Below are positions 1 to 10,016 of a DNA stretch of 64,000 nt, piece after piece. Position 1 is the stretch's first letter. The number at the start of each line of letters is the position of its first letter. Source of the DNA: Notolepis coatsorum. Its lineage: Eukaryota; Chordata; Actinopteri; Aulopiformes; Paralepididae. Made by a program: the position numbers and the translations under genes. The notes under the pieces were generated by a model. It saw nothing but the letters and a program-made list of their open reading frames with translations. It ran no database searches and had not been told where the DNA came from. Location of the stretch: NCBI GenBank assembly GCA_963971535.1, contig OZ020594.1, forward strand, positions 111,224,251 through 111,288,250, written 5' to 3'.

Positions 1-135
1 CTAACAGATCACCAATAAACACTGGATGCAACTTGAGTCTATCGTTGTCGGAGTCTACTTTTAACCAACACCAGACACAATGCAGAGCGGATCACGCTAC
101 ACTTGTGTAACTAGGGCAGGGTGTGATTATGGGAC

Positions 136-1229
136 TCAAAGATTTTTATTGAGGAATAGAATTCTTTCAACAGTTTTTGGACTGAGACGGTTTCTTTTCT
201 TGCTGACCACTTCTCCAGCTTTTGAGAAAACCCGTTCACATGGAACAGATGAGGCTGGAATACAAAGATAGCGTTTTGCCAGTCTGAACAAATGAGGGTA
301 CACATGCTTGTGGTTGCTCCAGTACAAAAGTGGATCTTCAGATCTTTCCAGGGGAGGATCAGTGTTGTATCTCTAGACCTCTACAGTGGCATCTGCTGTG
401 GCATTTCGTGACCTTCTCGCAGTCGCAGCATCTTGGTCCATAGTTTTCCACAGGTTAAAGGCTGAAAGCCATTGAAAGAGAAACACAACAGTATTTATTT
501 AGTACTTAAAGGTTTCAATTTGTATCATATTTTTACTTATTTAGTCCTGTACAGTACATCAATAATAATCTAGTTATAATATTACCTGTGGAGGGTGGAT
601 TTTCTACATTTGGTGCAGTGTGTTGTGGTTGAGCTGATGGGTCTGTGTGCTTCATCAGTGCTGCACATTCACCTGTCAGTCTTGCTACTGCTACTTGCGC
701 TTGGTTTTGACTGTGGAAGCCGATGGTTTTGAGCCTTGGGTCAAGCAGTGTTGCCAGGGACAAACCAAAACGGCTTGAGCTCTCAAGTGTATCAAACTTA
801 TGTATGAGGGTTGCAAGCATGTTTTGTCCCAGCTGTATTGCTGTCACGTTGGTGGTTTTCCCCAGAATTTCATGTGTTGAATATGTTAGCATTTTTATCA
901 GTGGAATCACCATCGACCCTGACACTCTCTTCTCCTGGGATATTTCCACCGTTGCCATGTAAAATGGGTAGAGCACTTGTAAGCATGCTGCTATTGTGTC
1001 ATAGTCATCGGAAGAGAGAGGATTAACATCCGTTCTCAGTGATGCAAGTGCTGCCCCCACTGTTGGCCTCTCATCATACAGGCGTTGTTGCAGCATCAGG
1101 AAGGTGCTGTTCCAGCGAGTGTCCACCTCTTGGATCACCTTCAGCACTGGACGACTCATTAGCACCTGCACACTGGTCAGCCTCTCTTTAGCAGTAGTGC
1201 TGGATCGGAAAAGCGTCACTATTCTCCGC
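136..1229 (-). pseudogene. hAT transposase (ZBED1-like), C-terminal two exons, copy A
   Basis: Antisense remnant of a hAT-family DNA transposase. The upstream exon (about 586-1229) carries the catalytic-core text around DTRWNSTFLM and LLDPRLK. The last exon (136-461) carries the hAT dimerisation region with VPCERVFSKAGEV and KRNRLSPKTVE. A 124-bp intron (462-585) separates them, with GT donor and CAG acceptor on the minus strand. An in-frame TAG at 373-375 disrupts the last exon. The N-terminal half, including the BED finger, is missing because an L2-like LINE begins at about 1230. The protein matches the plus-strand copy at 27059-27675 closely, so both belong to one family. Position 1032-1034 is the uninterrupted equivalent of the site where a DIRS element sits at 27673. 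Confidence 0.85.
462..585 (-). other. Intron in hAT copy A
   Basis: On the minus strand the exon ends in CCTCCACAG, followed by GTAATATT. The intron runs 124 bp to GGCTTTCAG, and then coding sequence resumes towards the dimerisation domain. The reading-frame break plus canonical GT-AG ends support a spliceosomal intron rather than a mutation. Confidence 0.6.
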
Positions 1230-2893
1230 AGCAAATACTGCGGCATGGTCATGCTAGACCTACAAAAGGCCTTCGACACTGTCAATCACACCATTCTGAT
1301 TGACAAGCTAAAAGCAATTGGTTTTGATAGTTTATCAGTGAGCTGGATACAATCCTACCTGGAGGGGAGAGAACAGATGGTGGAGGTAAACGGTACCCTA
1401 TCCCCCCCCCTCACAGTGAACTGTGGTGTTCCACAAGGAAGCATACTAGGACCACTACTGTTCCTAATTTATGCAAATGACATGTCGTCAGCTTGTGACT
1501 GCAACTTGTTCCTGTTTGCGGACGACTCAGCCCTGCTGGTCTCTGACAAGAACAAGTTACAGGTTGAAAAAACCCTCAGCTCGGAACTAGGCAAAATCTG
1601 CATATGGCTCGCCGACAACAAACTATCATTACACATGGGCAAAACAGAGTCCATTCTCTTCGGTTCAAATAACAAACTCAGCAAAACAGACAGCTTCTCA
1701 GTTACAGTGGGTGACAATATTGTCACAAGGAAAGATGAAATTACCTACCTGGGTTCCATCCTAGAGGCTAATCTTTCCTGTGACAAAATGGCATCCAATG
1801 TAATAAAAAAAGTCAATCAACGAACTCGATTCTTGTACCGGATCTCCTCCCTGGTAAACAAGAATACCCTGAAGACTCTGGCAGGAGCACTCATTCAAGG
1901 GTACTACGACTATGCTTGCACCTCATGGTACCAAAGCACCTCAAAGGCACTAAAAACCAAATTACAAACATCTCAAAACAAACTAGTCAGACTACTGCTT
2001 GACCTGACTCCTAGAACCCACCTCACCCCTGCACACTTTGCCAACCTAGGATGGCTTAGAGTAGACAACAGAGTACAGCAACTTGCAATGGGCCTGGTCT
2101 ACAAGATACACTACATGACCAAGGTACCCATGTACATGTCAAAATACTTCCCAAAGGTCAGTGAATACCACGATCACAACACCAGAGGGAGCTCCACAAA
2201 TCATGTAAAACCCAGATTCGGCTCAAACAAGGGACTAAACACGTTTCGCAATTATGCCACAACAATGTGGAACGCCCTACCCAAAGCTGTAAAGGAATGT
2301 AAATCACTACCCACCTTCAAAAACACTCTCAAAGAACACCTACGGGAGACTGCAATTCAAAACTGGCCCCTACAAATGTCCTAACCCAGTTGTACAATAA
2401 AGACCAAGCATGGCTTTGTCAGTATTCCAATGTACAGCCCCACCCAACCCCACCCCACCTACCCAACCTCCTCCAATGTACAGTTTCGATGTCAAATGTA
2501 TGTCAGTATTCCAATGTACAGTGTCCCCCCCCCCCTACCAACCCCCCCCCCCCCCCCCCCACCTCCAATGTACAGCCCCACCCCACCTACCCAACCTCCC
2601 CCAATGCACAGTTTCTATGTCAAATGTATATACTCTTCTTCTGGATTTTTTTAGTATCACAAACAGTACTGTATTTGAAAATCTGGTATGTCATAAATGT
2701 ATAGATGTAGCAGTACTGTCTATCTGTATGTCATGTGTGTCATATGATGAATTGAAAATGGGGGACCCTGATGGAAACAAGACGAAAGTCTTTCTCAGGT
2801 CTGCATCCTCTTAACAATTGTATGTATTGAGCTGTACTGTACTGTACCCATTCTGCAATCTGTTAATACATTTTTCAATCAATCAATCAATCA
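1230..2893 (+). mobile_element. L2/CR1-group LINE, 5'-truncated, with (CAAT)n tail
   Basis: Non-LTR retrotransposon copy starting in the middle of reverse transcriptase and ending in a 3' tail of CAAT repeats at about 2876-2893. The 3' UTR (2385-2875) has runs of C at 2525-2560 and repeated blocks reading AATGTACAG. A second, rearranged copy of the same family lies at 42706-43690, and tail-only fragments lie at 16634 and 42040. Its 5' end abuts hAT copy A directly. The rest of that hAT is not found on the right flank, so the insertion cannot be closed by a target-site duplication. Confidence 0.8.
1239..2384 (+). CDS. Reverse transcriptase of L2-like LINE (partial)
   Basis: Partial non-LTR reverse transcriptase. 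Visible blocks in order are LDLQKAFDTVNH (motif A), GVPQGSILGPLLF (motif B region), LFADDSALL (catalytic FADD), and a long C-terminal region with RTHLTPAHFANLGWL, HDHNTRGSS and MWNALPKAVKE, typical of the CR1/L2 group. The endonuclease and the first RT blocks are absent through 5' truncation. The open frame extends left to 1104, but that part is antisense hAT sequence, so the apparent 426-residue protein is a chance fusion. The downstream frame is intact to its stop, which suggests a fairly young copy. Confidence 0.8.
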   Translation, partial: CGMVMLDLQKAFDTVNHTILIDKLKAIGFDSLSVSWIQSYLEGREQMVEVNGTLSPPLTVNCGVPQGSILGPLLFLIYANDMSSACDCNLFLFADDSALLVSDKNKLQVEKTLSSELGKICIWLADNKLSLHMGKTESILFGSNNKLSKTDSFSVTVGDNIVTRKDEITYLGSILEANLSCDKMASNVIKKVNQRTRFLYRISSLVNKNTLKTLAGALIQGYYDYACTSWYQSTSKALKTKLQTSQNKLVRLLLDLTPRTHLTPAHFANLGWLRVDNRVQQLAMGLVYKIHYMTKVPMYMSKYFPKVSEYHDHNTRGSSTNHVKPRFGSNKGLNTFRNYATTMWNALPKAVKECKSLPTFKNTLKEHLRETAIQNWPLQMS

Positions 2894-2915
2894 GAGCATT
2901 TTTTGTCTCTGGTTT

Positions 2916-4406
2916 TCATAGCGGCCAGTATTTCGGAGTGCATCCACGGCTCAGCGCGATTTTTACCCTGGTGGTTCTTAGGGGGGCCATGTCGTTTAGT
3001 ATTGTTAAAAATTTGGTTTTGAAACCAAGCCATGTTTCTTCAACCAGTGTACCATTGAGTTCATCTGACCAGTCCAGACTCTCCAGTTCAAGGTTAAAGG
3101 CCTCGCTAGAGTAGGTTTTGAGGTCTCTAGATGTGACTGTTTTGTGGCAGCCTGCCTTTTGTTTTAGCTTTTTGCGAGTACAGAATATCATATAATGATC
3201 ACTTAACCCGCATGCTATAACCCCTTTATTGGAGATCTTGGACTTGTCGGAGGTCAGAATGAGGTCAATGGTAGTCTGAGTTGATTCACATACACGTGTG
3301 GGTTGGGTGATTAGCTGGCTGAGGCCGTGCAGATCACAAAGTCTACTGAATGACTTGAAGACGGGTGCATCTTTTCGTTGCATATCCGTGTTCCAGTCTC
3401 CAATAAGAATTTTGTCTACATCCTCAACTCCAGCTAAGCACCCGTCAAGTGTATCATAAAAGCCACTATGATCTGGCGGCCTGTAGATTGCGCCAACCAG
3501 TAGGGATTTCGCCCTTTCGAATAGGATTTCCACCCATACAGTTTCAATTGATTTATGATTCAGGTCATTTCTGTTGATGAATTTGGTGTCTTTGTGTATG
3601 TACATACAGACGCCACCTCCATGTTTGTTCCTATCATTCCTGATTATTGAGTAGTTCTCAATCTCTATCTCTGGATCTTTTACAGAATCGTCAAGCTTAG
3701 TTTCTGAGAAGCACAGTATGTTTGCCTTACCATTTATGAATAATTGTTTGATTTCATCCAATTTGTTTTTTAAGCTGTTAATGTTAATGTGGAAAATGTT
3801 CAGTCCATTGGCGTTGGTTATTTCATTGATGTTGGCAGGTTCGAAGTATTGTTAATTTGTGATCTGTTCCTCTGAGTGGGGCGGGGGGGCTTTGTTGTCG
3901 TGGGTGGGAAGGGGGGAGGGGGGGGGGGGGTCCCGTGCCGTGCTGGTAAAACAAAGGACTCGTTCCAGAGTCCTTTGTTCCTGGATGATTTCCCTGTTAG
4001 CTCTGCTGGCTAGCCGGCTATCGGGCGTTGAGATGTTTAAATCCCGCGTCGAGTTGGTCGTCATGGTTTCGACCCTCGGTTCACCTCCTCTCGTCTCTGC
4101 CTCACGTGTGCTCGTCTGCTGCGGCGTCATTGGGGGAGAGTCGCCGTCCGCGCTGTGGATGTAGCCACGGGTCGAGTTGTTGATGTTGTTGTTGGTCGCG
4201 ATGGAAACCTCCCTTGCTTCTTGCGTTGCCAGACCTAGTCTTCTAGCCTGAGTTCTGGTCAAAACCGGGCCTGGGTTTAAATGAATGTCTCCCGAGAGTA
4301 GCAGGATAAGGGACAAAAAGGTCTTTCGGTCCATTCTGCCATTCGGGGGTCTGTTCTTTCTTTCAGGATTGGCCGTTAATGTTGCGTGAACGGTCGTTGT
4401 CCCCAC
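2916..4406 (-). pseudogene. LINE 5' region: 2A-like leader plus APE endonuclease
   Basis: Minus-strand 5' half of a non-LTR retrotransposon. The upstream part (3852-4406) has a hydrophobic stretch and a 2A-like motif, then a polar low-complexity region. The downstream part (to 2916) is an AP-type endonuclease with CFSETKLDD, ILIGDWNTD and LSDHYMIF in order. The two parts are in the same frame and separated only by one TAA at 3852-3854. This could be a nonsense mutation in one long polyprotein or a natural ORF boundary. Coding ends after the linker that normally precedes reverse transcriptase; no RT or 3' tail follows, because the segment abuts the tail of the previous LINE. CR1/L2-group affiliation is inferred. 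Confidence 0.7.
4266..4289 (-). other. 2A-like peptide motif (DIHLNPGP)
   Basis: The minus strand encodes LLLSGDIHLNPGPV about 24 residues after a plausible start (MDRKTFLSL). The established 2A consensus is D-V/I-E-x-N-P-G-P, which makes ribosomes skip the final Gly-Pro bond. Here all positions match except H in place of E. The motif follows a leucine-rich stretch, as in 2A-like leaders reported for APE-type LINEs of other animals. Activity is not shown by sequence alone. Confidence 0.6.
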
Positions 4407-4849
4407 GGCCAGGTGCTTATGCTCCGTGCCGTTTTGGAAATAAAAGTTGCTGTGTACCTCCCATGTATCAATTCATGTGTGAGAATTGTAGCTCCATATT
4501 TGTATACAGAGAAGCACTTAAATCATTTAATGGATATTGCAGTGAAAATGCTAATGAGAAAGTATCAAATAGAATGAATAGTTGTAAGGATAAACATTTG
4601 AAGTAATGCTTTATAATTAGAACAGTGGGGCCAACAACAGTATACAGCAGCACAGTCTCAAGTGTGTTATTGCTATCGCTATATTGACAATGTGAACAGA
4701 TTTGTTTGTATTATTATTTCATTGATTGATTCATTACCGAAATGTGAACAATTGTGTTTGATATTGAGATTGTTTGTATTATTGTTCATTGAATTCATTA
4801 CACAAATGAGAGCAACAGCATGTGTGTTTGTTTGATTCTTCACTCCCCC

Positions 4850-4990
4850 CTATGCAGGGGGTGCAACACTAGGTCCTCTGCTGTGCAGGGTCCACCTAAC
4901 AGAGGACATGGAAGGAGGTGCTCCATGGTCTGGCGTTCTGTGCCACAGTCGCATGTGGTTGGGCCACTAAGACAGCCCCATCTGCTTGGG
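4850..4990 (-). pseudogene. LINE C-terminal zinc-knuckle fragment (left arm)
   Basis: On the minus strand this reads as the end of a non-LTR retrotransposon ORF with a C-x-C...H...C arrangement around TTCDCGTE and MEHLLPCPL. It is the inverted counterpart of 19035-19175, where the frame is better preserved. No RT accompanies it. Confidence 0.45.
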
Positions 4991-5040
4991 GCTTCCCTGG
5001 AACGGCCAACACCTGGAAAGGAGCTAAGCAGCTATGACCC

Positions 5041-5190
5041 ACGTGGCGTGTGGCCGGGACTACACACAATATCGGACCTTAACAGGAAACCCAACAGCAC
5101 AGCTAACATTGCTGCCTCCCTACCGGATGAGCTGAACAGCTTTTACGCCCGTTTTGAACGGTACCACCAACCTTCCAGGGGAAGCCCCCA
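5041..5190 (+). pseudogene. LINE fragment between endonuclease and RT (left arm)
   Basis: The plus strand encodes VWPGLHTISDLN and SLPDELNSFYARFE, a segment seen in fish LINE polyproteins just upstream of reverse transcriptase. The neighbouring zinc-knuckle remnant is in the opposite orientation, so two LINE fragments meet head to head. The same text is on the minus strand at 18743-18970. Confidence 0.5.
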
Positions 5191-5710
5191 CCACCACTCA
5201 TTAACCCCTCCCACAAGTATGTACGATGAACAATTCATGAGATATGAAAGGGGCGGGGCTCATTGCAATGGACAATAATCTATTCATAAATAATTGTAAT
5301 GCATGTATATCAATGACAATAGGTTCACTATGGCATGTCTATATATTGTTAACAGGTGCCAGAGAGCTGATTACCAGCGAACCTGTGTAATATCACCCTC
5401 TTGTGGTGAAAAGCTATAACTTCATACTGAATATGCATTTCAATGATAGAAATGAATTAACTTAAAATACTTTACAAAACTGCCCTATTGTGAGGTTAGC
5501 TGCGGACAGAGATAAACAGGTGGACAGAACCGACCTGATGGAGATAATTATTATATTATATATAGTGTAGAGGCACTAAACCAACATTCATCTCTATGTG
5601 GGGGAATGGTATCCAACAAACAGTAAAGTAGCAACGGAGAATGAGACACTTGTTTTAAATTAAACCATTTATTCTATTTTTCTGCCTAGGTTACATCTCT
5701 AAACTCTTAC

Positions 5711-6114
5711 TGCACATGCTCACACTATGGACACTTTACAGAAGGAAAGATCACTTTAAAAAATAGTATAGCTTGAGATCATATAATATAGCATTGTATA
5801 GCAGTGTACATAAAGACCCAATGCCTCATCCGTAGCTAACAGTGTACTGCACTGACACAGGACCTAGCATGTACTACCATGCTCTGTAAATAGCTCATGT
5901 ACAGATACCGATATGCCTACTTTGTTTACTTTTTATTGCACTTTTATTGTCGCTCTATTGGTTGGACTCTTATTATTATTACTTGTATTATGCACATCGC
6001 TCTATTGGTTGGACTCTTATTATTATTATTACTTGTATTATGCACATCGTTGCGGGCGAGACCCCCCGCATTTCACTGTATACCTGTATGCCGTGACAAA
6101 TAAAACTCTTGTAT
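5711..6114 (+). mobile_element. LINE 3' end (non-coding tail fragment)
   Basis: 3' UTR of a LINE family also seen at 44165-44669 and 26851-27046. Shared marks are ATGTACAGATACCGA, CGCATTTCACTGTAT, and a terminal AATAAAACTCTTG. It interrupts the inverted-repeat arm after CTCTTACTG; the right arm shows the uninterrupted sequence. A block of about 50 bp containing CTATTGGTTGGACTC is duplicated in tandem at about 5953-6050. Confidence 0.65.
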
Positions 6115-6122
6115 CTTGAAAT

Positions 6123-7151
6123 TAGGGCTGCAACTAATGACTAATTTGGTAGTCGACTAATCTGCCGATTATTTTTTCGATTAGTCGACTAATCGAAAAC
6201 CAATGTAAACAACAAAAAAAAAAAAAAAAAATTTAATTACCTATCTTTGTGAAAGTGGTTTCTCAGCTCTGGTCCAGCTGAAGACAGAGCAGAGGAACAG
6301 ATTGGACATTGAGCATGACCTCAGAGTTGCTTGTCTACCATCACCCCAGACTTTGAGACTCTTGTCAGGACCAAACAACAACATCATAACATGATGATCC
6401 CATAGCAAATTAATTAAAATTTGGATCTTTAAGCCACTTTAAATGAAAATGTATTTGAAGAACAATACAGCAATCACTCATAACAAGATAAACAAATTAA
6501 ATAATACAAATGAAAGTGGAAGTGTACTTTAAATAACTTTTGTTTGCTGTGTGTGAGAGGAGTCCGTGTGTGTGTGTATGTGTGTGTGTCTTACTCTGAT
6601 CGCTGTGTGAGTGAGAGGAGTGTGTGTACTGTGTAATTTGTGTGTGTGTCTTACTCTGATCGCTGTGTGTGAGTGAGAGGAGTGTGAATGTGTGTGTGTC
6701 TTACTCTGATCGCTGTGTGAGAGAGAGGAGTGTGAATGTGTGTGTGTCTTACTCTGATCGCTGTGTGTGAGTGAGAGGAGTGTGTATGTGTGTGTGTCTT
6801 ACTCTGATCGCTGTGTGTGAGTGAGAGGAGTGTGTATGTGTGTGTCTTACTCTGATCGCTGTGTGTGAGTGAGAGGAGTGCGTGTGTAATGTATTGTGTG
6901 TCTAGTCTGATCATCATCTCCTGCAGGGGAACAATGTTTTCAATGTCCAAAATTTGCTATGGGATCATCATGTTATGATGTTGTCTGGAACCCTGAGAAG
7001 CCACTCTCACAAAGATAGGTAGTGCACAAAAAAAAAAAAAAAAAAAAATTAAATAAAGTTTTTTTTAATGACTAATCGACGCAACAATTTCTCGTCGACG
7101 ATTTTTTATAATCGACGTCGTCGATTATGTCGACTAATCGTTGCAGCCCTA
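6123..7151. mobile_element. Non-autonomous hAT element with perfect 8-bp TSD
   Basis: Starts TAGGGCTGCAAC and ends GTTGCAGCCCTA, flanked on both sides by CTTGAAAT (6115-6122 and 7152-7159). Subterminal regions are rich in the GTCGACTAATC motif. Inside, short hAT transposase-like remnants occur near 6240-6370 (plus) and 6945-7020 (minus), in inverted arrangement around a tandem repeat. No complete transposase is present. Terminal inverted repeats plus the 8-bp duplication make hAT superfamily membership firm. Confidence 0.9.
6553..6890. repeat. About 60-bp GT-rich tandem repeat inside the hAT MITE
   Basis: Six or so imperfect units built around CTTACTCTGATCGCTGTG and GAGAGGAGTGTG. Antisense reading frames through it give His/Thr/Ser-rich nonsense proteins. 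It lies between the inverted remnants of the MITE. Confidence 0.8.
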
Positions 7152-7205
7152 CTTGAAATCACTTCCTGTTCCTTATATTATGGGGAGGGGGTTAAACCCA
7201 CAATG

Positions 7206-7488
7206 TAACTGAGGGGTTACAAAACCCTGACTGTATTAAAGATTGTGATAGATTAAACCACTGCTAGTTATGTACTTTAATTACTGGCCAAACAGTACAT
7301 CAAATATAGATGGTGAACACCCACAAGAACACGGCATTGACACAGAAATACTATTGGAGGGTAATTTATTATTATTAAGCAACGTTAGGTTACAGAATGA
7401 GAATTAGGGTCGCGCTTGTATGGCGAAGAATATACGTAAAGTCAGTCAAGAGCATAAGTCACTAAGAATAGCAGGAATCCTACGATGG
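7206..7488. other. Unassigned spacer
   Basis: Follows the end of detectable inverted-repeat homology and precedes the Charlie-like element. I see no coding signal or terminal repeat that I can assign. Confidence 0.4.
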
Positions 7489-7496
7489 GTCTAAGC

Positions 7497-8572
7497 CAGG
7501 GCTATTCAACTAAATTGTTCAGGGGGCCACATTGTCAGAAACCCAAGGGGCCAGGGGCCGGACTGCCACGGCGCCTCCGCGTGCTATGAATATATGTACA
7601 CTTGACACAACACGCAACCACATTTTCACAACTTTTATTTAACTACATTGCAAAAGTAGTATACTTTTAAAAAAAAGTGCTTCATTTATGTGCCACATCT
7701 GCAACATTTCCTGCAAAAAGTGCTTCATTTATGACTGTGCAACAACTGCAACATCTCCTCTTCAACATTTCAATATAAAAATAAAATAAAAAACAAACAA
7801 GCAAATCGCAGCATCTTATTAGCACTTATTGTCCACTCTTAACTCTCAAACATCAGGGGGGTGGGGGGCAGACAGGCCTAGCCTACATACACACATCTAA
7901 TGAGAGCCATTGCACTTCTTTGACTGGGCAATGGCAGAGAAAGAGGGTTCATAGGAAGTGAGGGCTACCCGCAAACAGTGATGCAAATGCTCATTTGTCA
8001 AGGAGGCACGGTTGCTTGTTTTAATGGCATTCATGTGAGAGAAACTGGATTCACAGGTGTATGTTGAGCCAAACATTGTTAGCACAGATATTGCCAGCGT
8101 TTTCATTTTGGGGAATGTCTTGACATGAATACACTTTATCCAAAATGTTGTGGTGGATTCATTCTCAAGTGCCTGCTTCAGAGCAGATGATGCTTGCATG
8201 TCAATTATTTCAAGTTGCAGGAGACCTTCATCAATGTGAAGTGATGCAAGGAACTCTTGTCCTTTTGTGGAAATAGCAGCTACATTGGCAAATGGGTTGC
8301 TCACAAAATGCATCAATTCTCTGGACATGTCAAATTCATCAAATCGACTTGCAAAGTTTTCCCTCAATTTATCAATGAAATCTGTCATTAATTGAGTGAC
8401 TTTTGGCTCAATTGTGCGTGTTAACGTTGACATGAAAAGAAAAAAGTATAAAAAAAAAAAGAAAAAAACATTTTTTTTTATTTTTTTTTATTATCATGTA
8501 ATCTTTGGCGGGCCGGTCAGAATCATCCCGCGGGCCGGATCTGGCCCGCGGGCCGCCAGTTGAATAGCCCTG
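7497..8572 (-). mobile_element. hAT (Charlie-like) element, internally deleted
   Basis: Terminal repeats are CAGGGCTATTCAACT at the left and its inverse AGTTGAATAGCCCTG at the right. Flanks GTCTAAGC and GCCTAGGT differ only by transitions, compatible with a decayed 8-bp duplication. The GC-rich subterminal text (GGGCCGG, CGCGGGCC) is typical of such elements. It carries only the C-terminal transposase exon and sits inside another hAT at 8573-9888. Confidence 0.8.
7897..8433 (-). pseudogene. hAT transposase C-terminal region (Charlie-like)
   Basis: A 178-residue open frame ending in the hAT dimerisation domain, with FGSTYTCESSFSHMNAIK and LTNEHLHHCLRVAL. These resemble the C-termini of Charlie-type transposases and their domesticated relatives. 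The N-terminal zinc finger and most of the catalytic core are absent, so it is a remnant and cannot transpose itself. The frame is intact from its first ATG, but upstream is a poly-T stretch and terminal repeat. Confidence 0.75.
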
Positions 8573-9116
8573 GCCTAGGTAGTTATCGTTGCTGATTGAT
8601 GTCCAATGGTCCCCAGTCAGTGCTACACACGCCGCCGCGGCCAACTTCTCTTCTTTCACAACTTTCTCGGTGGCGTGTTGGTCATGGATTCTCCGCATGA
8701 TAGTTCGCCTCGCAGGTCGTTTGTAACACGGGTCGCCTGTCGCCGCCCGGAGAAGAAGCTTGAGTACATCATCTTCAACCACGCTGATAGGCCGGCAATT
8801 GATGGCAATCCACTGGGCTAGGAGGTTAGTCAGCTTGGCTGATAAAGCTGTGCTGATGGGCTTGCCTCCGTTGCACTCAAACAGTGTAGTTTGACGAGCA
8901 CTTTTCCCCGGTGCAGCTGTGCTTGATAACATCAATTTGAAGCTTTTTGCTCAGGTGGTATTTGAGACTCGAGGAACTCCTAGAGTACGTCATTTGCGAT
9001 TTGCACAAAGTCACCTTGGTCTTGTCGAGGTTTCCATCGGGAAGCTTTTTGAAAATGAAATACCCCTGAAGCAAACCTTGCTTAACTTTACTGCTCACAG
9101 CGTCCGCCATTGTCAT
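8573..9116 (-). pseudogene. hAT transposase N-terminal half with BED-like finger (ZBED-like)
   Basis: Minus-strand coding remnant starting MTMADAVSSKVKQG at 9116. A BED-finger-like segment (KVTLCKSQMTYSRSSSS, then KYHLS) is followed, after a frameshift near 8900-8930, by the helical region ARQTTLFECNGGKP and GDHWTSISNDNYL. That last block is a conserved start of the hAT catalytic core. Coding stops where the Charlie-like element inserts at 8572. It is a different hAT lineage from copies A and D. Confidence 0.7.
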
Positions 9117-9321
9117 GCAGCTCAGCTGATGTTTATATGGTAATTATTTTCACGCATGCCCCACTCGCACGTGTTCACGCCCCTCCCCCTCCCCCCACAC
9201 ACACACAGAGTAGTTCGACCAGGTTGGTATACATCCGCTAATGTCCCAGACGAGACCCAACGTTGAGAAGAAGATTAACGGCGTCAATTATATTATCGCG
9301 CAACACTAGTCTCGCGATAAC

Positions 9322-9800
9322 GGCACGGTGGTGTAGTGGTTAACACTGTCGCCTCACAGCAAGAAGGTCCAGGGTTCGATTCCCGCTTGGGGACCAGGTT
9401 TCCATGATGCCAGGTACCCAGGTGGGTGATCTCCCAGGCCTTTCTGTGTGGAGTTTGCATGTTCTCCCCGTGCTCGCAAGGGTTTCCCCTCCAGATAAGA
9501 TAAACCCAAAGGAAAAACATGCACAACAACAGATCACTAATGCTGTGGCGTCCTTGACGAAGACGGGCAGGAGCACTTGGATTGGTCCCCGGGGCGCGGC
9601 TCACGTTGACGCCCTATCTGCTCCCGGCTGCCCTTGGGGGGAAGGATGACGGGATGGGTCAAGTGCAGAGACTCAATCGCATCGGCGACTGAGAAAAAGA
9701 CAATGCTTGTGTGTGTGTATGTATCCCGGTGTGTGTTTGCCGCTCCAATTGCATGTCCAGTTCGTTGCATGCCGAATAAAGACCCCCTAAAGAGGTCCTG

Positions 9801-9846
<46 letters not shown>
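9322..9846 (+). mobile_element. tRNA-derived SINE, copy 1
   Basis: The head resembles a tRNA, with an A-box-like GGTGTAGTGGTT (9330-9341) and a B-box GGTTCGATTCC (9373-9383). A conserved body follows, ending in an (ATT)n tail at about 9800-9846. The flanking ATAAC at 9317-9321 and 9847-9851 is a probable short target-site duplication. Two further copies are at 15450-15838 (minus) and 28216-28623 (plus). Internal pol III promoter activity is inferred from the boxes. Confidence 0.85.
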
Positions 9847-9849
<3 letters not shown>

Positions 9850-9851
9850 AC

Positions 9852-9888
9852 GCAGCACATTAACGCTGTTAACGGCCCAGCTCTAATA
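9852..9888 (-). repeat. Probable hAT terminal inverted repeat
   Basis: On the minus strand this begins TAGAGCTGGGCCGTTAAC. It lies upstream of the hAT transposase start at 9116, after the SINE, so it is a candidate 5' terminus of that hAT. The partner terminus was not found. Confidence 0.35.
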
Positions 9889-9904
9889 CACACACACACA
9901 CATA

Positions 9905-10016
9905 CACTGCTGAATAATTCTGTTTTGCCTCAATATATACTGTATATATAATTCTGTTTTGCCTCAATATACAGTATATATAATATATTGATGCAAAACA
10001 GAATTATTCAGCAGTG
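9905..10016. repeat. 112-bp palindrome with TATA-rich core
   Basis: CACTGCTGAATAATTCTG at the left is the exact inverse of the right end. Between them is an internal direct repeat and ATATACAGTATATAT text. The same palindrome occurs at 47488-47599. It could extrude as a cruciform and lies upstream of the hAT first exon. Confidence 0.8.

Larger units (their letters stand above)
4484..7205 (+). repeat. Large inverted repeat, left arm
   Basis: This segment is matched in reverse complement by 18440-19446 continued at 25006-25125. The match includes a degraded LINE linker, a LINE zinc-knuckle remnant, and the flank around 4560-4620. The left arm lacks the DIRS-like insertion found in the right arm. 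It carries its own insertions instead: about 190 bp at 5438-5630, a LINE 3' end at 5711-6114 and a hAT MITE at 6123-7151. Homology fades near 7205. The parent could be a composite transposon or a segmental duplication. Confidence 0.7.

Noticed and set aside
2390..2814. Proline-rich open frames
   Set aside because: They translate the C-rich 3' UTR of the L2-like LINE in several frames.
2893..4443. LINE 5' half read as the inverted half of the L2 at 1230 (twin priming)
   Set aside because: In twin priming the inverted part lies on the 5' side of the element; here it lies beyond the 3' tail, so a separate insertion or rearrangement is more likely.
6651..6950. His/Thr/Ser-rich antisense frame
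   Set aside because: Translation of the GT-rich tandem array inside the MITE.
9322..9400. Stand-alone tRNA gene
   Set aside because: A and B boxes are present, but the sequence continues into a SINE body with an ATT tail and is repeated three times.
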